The notes beneath the pieces were generated by a model. That model saw only the letters and a list, made by a program, of their open reading frames with translations. It had not been told where the DNA came from and did no database searches. From an uncultured Rubripirellula sp. (GTDB lineage Bacteria > Planctomycetota > Planctomycetia > Pirellulales > Pirellulaceae): DNA of 64,000 nucleotides. Of the stretch, positions 57,874 to 64,000 are shown piece by piece. The stretch lies in contig CALJHC010000021.1 in assembly GCA_938075415.1 (NCBI GenBank), positions 62,001 through 126,000 on the forward strand. Direction: 5' to 3'. Made by a program: the position numbers and the translations under genes. Positions within the stretch are counted from its first letter, which is position 1. Every line of letters begins with the position of its first letter.

Positions 57874-58224
57874 TCACTGCTCTCGCGGGGAGTTGCTGCG
57901 GCTTGCCTTTTCCTCAAGTCCCGAAATACCCTCGCGACGAGCTAATTCCCCTGCGACCTCATCAAGATCAACGCCCCGCCAAGCCAGCATCACCATCGTG
58001 TGATAAAGCAGATCAGCGGCTTCATAAACGAAATGCTCACGCCCCTCTTCACCCGATTCCTCAGCCGCCTCGATCAGCTCGTTGGCTTCCTCAAGTATTT
58101 TCCCCCCGATTTTCACTGAGCCACCCTTGAGTAGCTTGGTGGTGTAAGACCCCTCTGGCAATTCCTTGGCCCGCTCATCAAGCGTGCTCATCAGGCGAGA
58201 TAGTGAAACCAGCGAATCAGACAT
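57874..58224 (-). CDS. hisE: phosphoribosyl-ATP pyrophosphatase
   Basis: This enzyme performs the second step of histidine synthesis (removal of pyrophosphate from PR-ATP). The protein is 116 residues from ATG 58224; upstream frame to 58344 is unlike the family. It reads ELPEGSYTTKLLKGGSVKIG and KILEEANELIEAAE, then YEAADLLYHTMVMLAWRGVD, the metal-binding MazG-like helices. HisI is not fused here, unlike in enterobacteria. It is first in a unit with hisG and the rhodanese gene. Confidence 0.93.
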   Translation of the reverse strand: MSDSLVSLSRLMSTLDERAKELPEGSYTTKLLKGGSVKIGGKILEEANELIEAAEESGEEGREHFVYEAADLLYHTMVMLAWRGVDLDEVAGELARREGISGLEEKASRSNSPREQ

Positions 58225-59158
58225 GCTTTTTAGGGGAATGGGAGCTAATAAAATAAGAGGATTCAGTCCAAGCGACCGATCCGTTCCCCCGATGGTAGAC
58301 CGACTGAGGCGAATTGCCAACGAGCGAACAACTTGGCAATTCACGAAAGATCATTGAAAAACGGTAATTTTCCCCGCACAAACGGACCAGCCCGCGTTCT
58401 CCCCCGCAGGAAAAAATCGCTCGGTGCGAATTTCTCGGCCCTGATTGCTGAGGATCTAAAACTCGATGGTCACTTTAAAACGAAGCAAGCCCAACCCGTC
58501 GCCTGCTCTTGGCGGTGTATTGAGAATGCCGATGATAAGGCTCGCCTCGACGCGGACGCCACGCAACGGCACGAGGATTGATGAGCCATAAATCAGTGAT
58601 CATTCCCCCAATCACTTCTCTTGCTTCCCACTAACCCAACTCTGCAAAAATCTTGATGCAGCCAACGTTGGCGATCATCTCATTTGCCCTATCTACCATC
58701 TGAATTCGGGATTCGTAATCTAAATGAAAGGACTACGACCCTCAATTCATTGAACACCAAGGTGCGAATCGATTACAAAACTGTTGATCGATCAATCATC
58801 TCTGCATTCGACAGCTTCTTTTCACCACAATGATTTCACTGACACAATCTATTCAAAGGCTTGCCAAAGCAAGAAATCCAAAACGATTTCCTATCTGAGA
58901 CTCCCACGACCCAAGTACAAGGAAAGGGAAACCTAGTGGATGGTCCCGAAAGACGAGGTTGACGGATAAAATTATTCAATTAGACAACTTCATTTGACAT
59001 ACCCCAGAGTACGCTCCGAGTATATCACCGTAACACTTGCCCCGGGGTCTCGTTGTATCGATGGATTCAGTGCACTAGTTTAGGCATGGCAATCATGGTT
59101 GTGATCAACACCAATCGCTTACAAACCAGTCCGTTCCCTTCAAATCAATAAACCTAGA
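58225..59158. other. long divergent intergenic region between hisE and hisH
   Basis: No gene is supported in 934 bases. At 58994 a TTGACA is followed 21 bases later by TATATC, a spacing too wide for a standard promoter, about 130 bases upstream of hisH. No T-box or histidine-rich leader peptide was found. Confidence 0.4.
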
Positions 59159-59767
59159 ATGATTACGATTGTCGACTACCAGATGGGGAATCTACGCAGT
59201 GTTCAGAAGGCGATCGAGCGGGTCGGTGGAAAAGCAAAAATAAGTTCAGACCCAAACGAAATTTCTGACGCAGAGAAGTTGATCCTTCCGGGAGTGGGTG
59301 CTTTTGGTGATGCGATGTCGGAAATTCGTCGTCGTGATCTCGCAAACCCCATTCGCGACTTCGTTTCAGCAGGCCGCCCCTTCTTGGGAATTTGCCTGGG
59401 GCTTCAGTTACTTTTTGAACGCGGATTTGAAAACGGTGAACATGAGGGCTTGGGAATTCTTGGCGGCGATGTTGTTCGCTTTGACCTTCCGAGTTCCTAC
59501 AAGGTACCGCACATGGGATGGAATACGGTAGAGAAATGCACCGAGGCACCCATTCTCAAAGACATGGCCATCGACAGCCACTTTTACTTTGTGCATTCTT
59601 ACTACGTCCGTCCAACTGACCCATCCATCGTTGCGTTGAACTGCAATTATGACTTCGACTTTTGTGCAATGGTTTGGCGTGACAATCTTTACGCCACTCA
59701 GTTTCATCCCGAGAAGAGTCAGTCGAACGGCTTGCAACTTCTCGAGCACTTCCGACACCTGACCTAG
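59159..59767 (+). CDS. hisH: imidazole glycerol phosphate synthase, glutaminase subunit HisH
   Basis: This subunit supplies ammonia to HisF in histidine synthesis. At 202 residues, it has the class I glutaminase triad: Cys79 in FLGICLGLQLLF and His-Glu in QFHPEKS. It opens with ITIVDYQMGNLRSVQKAI and VPHMGWNTV. It is divergent from the hisE-hisG unit; hisF is not in the window. Two hairpins follow its stop. Confidence 0.96.
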   Translation: MITIVDYQMGNLRSVQKAIERVGGKAKISSDPNEISDAEKLILPGVGAFGDAMSEIRRRDLANPIRDFVSAGRPFLGICLGLQLLFERGFENGEHEGLGILGGDVVRFDLPSSYKVPHMGWNTVEKCTEAPILKDMAIDSHFYFVHSYYVRPTDPSIVALNCNYDFDFCAMVWRDNLYATQFHPEKSQSNGLQLLEHFRHLT

Positions 59768-59776
59768 GCTAACTGT

Positions 59777-59807
59777 CTTTGTCTCAGTGGCCATGCGATA
59801 GACAAAG
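59777..59807 (+). terminator. possible terminator of hisH, first hairpin
   Basis: CTTTGTCT (59777-59784) pairs perfectly with AGACAAAG (59800-59807); the 15-base loop contains TGGCCA. It begins 10 bases past the hisH stop. No T-run follows directly. Confidence 0.45.
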
Positions 59808-59817
59808 GTAAGGTTAC

Positions 59818-59849
59818 CGTTTTAGTGGGACATTTTAGACCACTAAACG
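59818..59849 (+). terminator. second hairpin after hisH
   Basis: TTTAGTGG (59821-59828) pairs with CCACTAAA (59840-59847), extended by CG pairs across a one-base bulge; 11-base loop. It may act with the first hairpin or be a regulatory palindrome. Confidence 0.4.
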
Positions 59850-60182
59850 CTTTTAATTTGTTTCTATCCCAAGCATCAAAATAACGTCGCAGGATTTCCC
59901 GCCAACGCACGCTTTTAGCTGTTGGAGTGTCGACGCAACGCTCCGGAAAGACCGGGATGTCTTGAGAATTCTCGTAGGATTCTGGCTTATTTCTGGAACC
60001 GTAAGTCAAGAATTACACCACTAGAGTCACCACTCCCCCTTGGGGGGCCCTTTTCTTGATCAGAAAACGGTCGATGATATGGGTCAAGTTTGAGCCATCG
60101 TGAACGCACGGTGTCCCACTCGTGTTGAATGTCACGCTTCACTTCCAACTTCACTCAAGATCCAGTAGAGGTTCCGTAGGTC

Positions 60183-60662
60183 ATGAAACGGTTCATGCTT
60201 CTCGCACTCTTAATTTGGTCAGCTCAGCCGCTAGATCATCTGTTCGGTAGTTACGTGGATGAGACTTCCTTTCTTGTCTCTTTGGAGAGCTCTCGCTTTG
60301 TTGGACCTCACCCCGAAATGGGACGTTGTGAAGAATGCGGCAAGTTTCATGCAAAAGGAATTACAAGTGCATTGGCGCTACTCAACGCTCAACGCCAGAG
60401 AGCCGGCGTTACCCCATTGGAACACGACGCAGAACTCGAGCAAGTTGCAAGGAAGCGACTAATGTTGATGGTCGAAAGTGGTGAAAGAGGACATCCGCCG
60501 GGCTCGTTTGCACCAGGCAAATACGAGGGTGTTGGATGGGTTGCTGGACATTCACCATCGCGTGTTCTGGCTTGTTACTCATCCGACCCAAGAATGCGAA
60601 AAGCCGGTGCAGTGATGCTTCATGTCAGGAACGAAGTCTATTTCGTTGTTGTCTATCGTTAA
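60183..60662 (+). CDS. CAP/SCP-like domain protein, secreted
   Basis: This 159-residue protein has a short N-terminal hydrophobic signal (MKRFMLLALLIWSAQP). Residues about 55-159 resemble the CAP (SCP/PR-1) domain of extracellular proteins: LLNAQRQRAGVTPLEHDAEL, RLMLMVESGERGHPPGSF, EGVGWVAGHSPSRVLACY and YFVVVYR at the end. The CEEC pair near residue 48 may bind metal or form a disulfide. The function is unknown. The ATG has a weak AGG just upstream. Confidence 0.7.
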   Translation: MKRFMLLALLIWSAQPLDHLFGSYVDETSFLVSLESSRFVGPHPEMGRCEECGKFHAKGITSALALLNAQRQRAGVTPLEHDAELEQVARKRLMLMVESGERGHPPGSFAPGKYEGVGWVAGHSPSRVLACYSSDPRMRKAGAVMLHVRNEVYFVVVYR

Positions 60663-60747
60663 TTGATCAGCTTGGATCGGGTTGTCGAGGAAAGACTCAC
60701 ACGAGTGACCACTGCGTGATTCGGTTCATTGCTCGCAAATCTTCGGC

Positions 60748-61767
60748 TCATTCCTCGCAAAGCAATCTCAGTTTTTCTGAAGCTGCTCCTGAGTCGATGG
60801 CATCACTTGCCAAGCCAACTCCCTCTCGCAAAGTCCCCGCTTTGTCAATCAGAAGCAGGGTTGCAGCAACGCCCGCCAAGACGGAATCTCGGCAGGGCCC
60901 CGGTTCACCAGCGAAAATCCGCTGAATGATCTCGGCACTTTCCTGCGGATCCTGTGCAGCCAACGCTTCCTTACCGGCTGGCAGCAATCCAAAGTCCTCC
61001 ACCGTCCATTCCATTGAGAGAGTCTGTGAGTCACTCACCTCAATCACAGACGTAACACCATCTAATGAAACTTCATCTTGTCCATCTTGCGCGTGAATCA
61101 CGAATGACCGTGTGGTGCCAAGCTCATGCAACGCTTCGGCAACTTTTCGCTGCGCGTCCGCTGTCGACGCACCGAGCAGTTGGTGCGTCGCTCCGGCGGG
61201 GTTGCAGAGTGGGCCCAACAAATTGAACAGCGTTTTCACTCCAAGTTTTCGCCGAACACCTCCAACATGACGCATCGCTGGGTGAAGCTTGGCAGCAAAA
61301 CAGAAGCAGATGCCGATTTCATCCAATCGTCGAGCTACCGCATCGGCTTCGGATTCGATTTTCACACCCAATACTTCGAGAACGTCAGCTGATCCTGTTA
61401 AGCTTGATGCCTTGCGATTACCGTGTTTTGCCACAGCCACTCCGCACGCTGACGCAACAATTGCTATCGCTGTGCTGATATTAAAAGTTCCACTTCCGCT
61501 ACCCCCAGTGCCACAAGTATCCAACAAGAGATCATGGTGGTGCGGAAGGCATGTCATATGGCGACGCATTGCCCTTGCTGCACCCACTAACTCGCTGACG
61601 GCCTCGCCCTTCTCTCGCAAAGCAAGTAATAACTGGGCGATCTGATCATCTCCGGCTGCTCCTTGCAACATCGAGTCAATTAAATCGCTGGTTTGGTCCG
61701 AGCTCAAATCCAATCCCGAGGTGACTTGCTTGATCGCACTGTCGAATTTTTGACTCGCCGAAGACAT
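60748..61767 (-). CDS. trpD: anthranilate phosphoribosyltransferase
   Basis: This enzyme attaches the phosphoribosyl group to anthranilate in tryptophan synthesis. The protein is 339 residues. ATG 61767 is used because GGAAAGG lies seven bases before it; GTG 61791 is also in frame. Family motifs are LLDTCGTGGSGSGTFNISTA, KHGNRKASSLTGSADVLEVL, LHPAMRHVGGVRRKLGVKT and FNLLGPLCNPAGATHQLLG. It is a stand-alone gene without other trp genes nearby, as is common in planctomycetes. Confidence 0.95.
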   Translation of the reverse strand: MSSASQKFDSAIKQVTSGLDLSSDQTSDLIDSMLQGAAGDDQIAQLLLALREKGEAVSELVGAARAMRRHMTCLPHHHDLLLDTCGTGGSGSGTFNISTAIAIVASACGVAVAKHGNRKASSLTGSADVLEVLGVKIESEADAVARRLDEIGICFCFAAKLHPAMRHVGGVRRKLGVKTLFNLLGPLCNPAGATHQLLGASTADAQRKVAEALHELGTTRSFVIHAQDGQDEVSLDGVTSVIEVSDSQTLSMEWTVEDFGLLPAGKEALAAQDPQESAEIIQRIFAGEPGPCRDSVLAGVAATLLLIDKAGTLREGVGLASDAIDSGAASEKLRLLCEE

Positions 61768-61949
61768 AGAGAACCTTTCCATTATTATCACGAGATGAGA
61801 GCTGAAGAATCACCAGAGGGGTAATCTCTAACGGATATCCAATGCATCACGCGTTGGTGATGACTGCATCAAAGACTGTAGCAAGGACAGAACCACTTCC
61901 GCAACAAATCAGTCTCGTTTCGATCCCGGCCGCGGCATAGAATCTCAGA

Positions 61950-62891
61950 ATGAGCAGAAAAATCATCATTGACTGTGATCCCGGAATCGATGACGCGGTC
62001 GCATTATGCATGGCTTTATTTGACCCAAGATTGGATGTTCTCGCAATTACCGGAGTTGCTGGAACGGTCGACGCTGGCCAAGTGACCAATAACATCACGG
62101 CAATTGTCAGCATGCTTGATCCGCCGAGGTACCCAAGAATTGGCAAGGCCACGCCGGGCCAAGACGCGCCGGTGCTGGATGATCAGGAATTACACGGTCG
62201 TGATGGACTAGGGGGCTGCAATTTTGAGCCATCAGGTCGCCAGCATCAGTCCCCGAGTGAAAAAGTCATCAGTGACTTAGTTCAACAAAACCCCAACGAA
62301 ATCACGATCCTCTGCCTAGGACCCCTGACCAATCTTGCAAGATTGGTTCGGCTCGAACCGAATATTATCCCGCTCGTTAATCATTTGGTGATTAGTGGTG
62401 GATCGGTCTCACAGAGCGGCAACGCAACCGCTGTCGCAGAACGCAACATGCATTTTGACCCCCAAAGCGCTCGCTCTGTTTTCGACTCAGCAACAACAAA
62501 AAGCGTGGTGCCACTTGATGTAACGGATGAAGTCCGATTTGGTGTCGAATTACTGGAACAACTACCCAGTCCCGCGACGCATGTTGGTGCACTACTACGG
62601 CGAATTCTTCCTCACGCATTTCGAGCAGCTCATCAACAACTTGGCCAAGAACTCATTCCACTCTATGACCCCGTTGCGTTGATCAGCGTCGTAGAACCTG
62701 ATCTTTTTCATTGGGAACCCATGGCCGGGAAGGTAGAAACGCTCGGCGAACTAACACGGGGAATGACCGTCTTTGATCAACGCTTGCGAAGACAATGGCA
62801 GATGAACATGGAGGTAGCATCAGAAGTGGATGCAGAGGAGGTGCGATCGGCGATCATTCGGAGCATTCGCTATGCCGGCCAAAAAAGTTAG
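61950..62891 (+). CDS. inosine-uridine preferring nucleoside hydrolase family protein
   Basis: This 313-residue protein hydrolyses N-glycosidic bonds of nucleosides. The calcium-binding motif IIIDCDPGIDDAVAL (Asp8, Asp10, Asp14, Asp15) is at the N-terminus, followed by ITILCLGPLTNLARLVRLEP, VISGGSV and NMHFDPQSARSVFDSATTK. The C-terminal calcium/active-site Asp lies in YDPVALISVVEPDLF. Exact nucleoside preference is not readable. It is divergent from trpD. Confidence 0.92.
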   Translation: MSRKIIIDCDPGIDDAVALCMALFDPRLDVLAITGVAGTVDAGQVTNNITAIVSMLDPPRYPRIGKATPGQDAPVLDDQELHGRDGLGGCNFEPSGRQHQSPSEKVISDLVQQNPNEITILCLGPLTNLARLVRLEPNIIPLVNHLVISGGSVSQSGNATAVAERNMHFDPQSARSVFDSATTKSVVPLDVTDEVRFGVELLEQLPSPATHVGALLRRILPHAFRAAHQQLGQELIPLYDPVALISVVEPDLFHWEPMAGKVETLGELTRGMTVFDQRLRRQWQMNMEVASEVDAEEVRSAIIRSIRYAGQKS

Positions 62892-62986
62892 GTCCCTCCT
62901 TCTCCATTCATCTATCGAGAAACCAAATCTGGAACAAAATAATGCTGATCAGAGATCAAATATTATTCGTCCATTCCTTGAAGTCA

Positions 62987-64000
62987 TCAATAACCGTACC
63001 TATCGCGTAGACAACGACGATGCGTTTCTGCCAATTCCGCTTGAGCATCCATTCCGCTAGCGTTTAATGACTCAACGAGAGCACCATAAACGGTTGCGTA
63101 CTGCGACATGGGTTGGGCTCCAATATCCCAGCCAGCTGCATAAAAACATCGGTTCGCATCCATGGGTCGATCACTCGACATCATCGAGGCCCCGAGCGAC
63201 ATCCAATACTGCACCACCTGTCTTCGACATTCCCTCGAATCAGAATTCATCAAGGCCGTGTAATAAGCCGACTGGTCAATCAATTCCGGAGCAATTTCTT
63301 TCAATCGTGCAACTGAGAACTTCGCGGCTACGGACTCCGTCCAATAGGAATGCAGACAAGCTGACTGATCAGTGAAAGCTGAGCATTCGGATGATTTCTG
63401 GTAAGCAGTAATCGCATCTCCGGCCTCACCTCGTTTCTCAGCATTGTACCCAACGATATCCCATGCCCACGCAAGATCGGGCGAGATTTCCGTGACGCGA
63501 AACGCGTGGCCAGCCGCGGCATCCCAACGCTGATTCTGAATCCCACCATCAGCTTCCATCAGTTGTCGCCTTGTCGCCTCAGGAAGAAAATCAACATCAA
63601 ACAAACATTTCGCCAATCTGATTCGAGGCTGCGATAAATTCATTGAAGCCTCATGCTGACCCAAACCACTGAGAACCGAATCGCCAGAACCCTGCCCCAT
63701 CACTGACTCAATCAGCTCCTGCGGCCAGTGCGACAAGAGCTGCTGTGATTTCAGGAACCGAATTGCGATTTCAGAGACCCCACTATTCAGCAGTGCATCC
63801 AAATCAAACTCCAACGGTGACTCTTTTGAAATAAGATCAGAAATGGCAATGCCCTTTCTTTTCGACGCCCAAGTCAATGCAGGATCATCTTCAATTTCCT
63901 CTGCTGTCGGTTGTGTTTTTGAAAGCCGGCTCGGCAGTGTCGTTAAGTGATTTGCCGAGTCTCCGAAATTCCCAATGGCAGGTACCCGTTGACAGGCGTT
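62987..64000 (-). CDS. TPR-like protein, 5' end outside the window
   Basis: The frame stays open through the right edge of the window, so the protein begins beyond it; 337 residues are visible. The visible N-terminal end (NACQRVP) may hold the Cys of a lipobox, which would make it a lipoprotein. TPR-like helices follow at about 130-230 (GIQNQRWDAAAGHAFRVTEI, AWAWDIVGYNAEKRGEAGDA). An ATP- or metal-binding motif is not seen. I do not recognise a specific family. Confidence 0.65.
   Translation of the reverse strand, partial: NACQRVPAIGNFGDSANHLTTLPSRLSKTQPTAEEIEDDPALTWASKRKGIAISDLISKESPLEFDLDALLNSGVSEIAIRFLKSQQLLSHWPQELIESVMGQGSGDSVLSGLGQHEASMNLSQPRIRLAKCLFDVDFLPEATRRQLMEADGGIQNQRWDAAAGHAFRVTEISPDLAWAWDIVGYNAEKRGEAGDAITAYQKSSECSAFTDQSACLHSYWTESVAAKFSVARLKEIAPELIDQSAYYTALMNSDSRECRRQVVQYWMSLGASMMSSDRPMDANRCFYAAGWDIGAQPMSQYATVYGALVESLNASGMDAQAELAETHRRCLRDRYGY

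Larger units (their letters stand above)
59768..60182. other. intergenic gap after hisH
   Basis: It holds the two hairpins listed separately. A minus-strand frame (59764-60009) crosses them and the end of hisH and is not considered real. Confidence 0.4.

Noticed and set aside
58994..59026. Sigma-70 promoter upstream of hisH
   Set aside because: TTGACA and TATATC are separated by 21 bases, outside the usual 16-18.
59764..60009. Minus-strand frame after hisH
   Set aside because: It covers both hairpins and overlaps the end of hisH; likely a shadow frame.

Overview
The window reads as chromosome of a planctomycete, most likely Pirellulales-like. Marker families include a DUF1501 protein, a DUF1080 protein, a sulfatase with C-terminal HEAT repeats, a TPR/FG-GAP/ASPIC lipoprotein, a DUF4332 protein, many secreted or lipoprotein products, weak Shine-Dalgarno sites, long intergenic gaps, and archaeal-type C1-transfer genes in a bacterium. 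No rRNA, tRNA, CRISPR array, transposase or prophage gene was recognised. Where a long open frame begins at TTG or GTG, the start used here is the one best supported by ribosome-binding sites, signal peptides or family alignment.

Layout. 1-9991: a DUF1501 fragment, a TPR/FG-GAP lipoprotein, a secreted Cu/Zn superoxide dismutase with a strong terminator, a DUF1080 protein, a short-chain dehydrogenase, and an arsenic methylation pair (arsM-like and arsS). 10416-18985: rlmKL, a Nudix hydrolase, truB, a serine hydrolase, a sulfatase and an FKBP lipoprotein. 19210-25221 (minus strand): ftr, fwdD, fwdB, fwdA and fwdC, the first steps of the methanofuran/tetrahydromethanopterin C1 pathway. 25354-30168: a response-regulator phosphatase, a four-ACT aspartate kinase and an ApgM-like enzyme that may be a homoserine kinase. 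30465-36502: small and HEAT proteins, a large degenerate SMC/YhaN-like protein with DUF4332-like ends, and a ThiF/MoeB-like protein. 36644-43358: a MacB-MacA-TolC type efflux operon. 44380-46340: hflK-hflC. 47462-56541: rsmE, a FemAB-like protein, ftsH, dxr and rseP. 56614-64000: hisE-hisG-rhodanese, hisH, a CAP-domain protein, trpD, a nucleoside hydrolase and the 3' part of a TPR-like gene.

The most notable observation is in fwdB. Its frame is interrupted by one in-frame UGA (22909-22911, minus strand), and the protein continues in the same frame on both sides. The UGA lies exactly where archaeal formylmethanofuran dehydrogenases carry the W/Mo-ligating Cys, or Sec in FwuB-type enzymes, just before a His-Gly-Pro motif. 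A hairpin matching the general bacterial SECIS layout follows it. The gene keeps the N-terminal four-Cys iron-sulfur motif, and a separate molybdopterin-dinucleotide-binding subunit (fwdD) is encoded upstream. This predicts a selenocysteine-containing, redox-active formylmethanofuran dehydrogenase in a planctomycete, rather than the cofactor-free formyl hydrolase known from aerobic methylotrophs. The selenocysteine machinery itself is not in the window, so a nonsense mutation or sequencing error must still be excluded.
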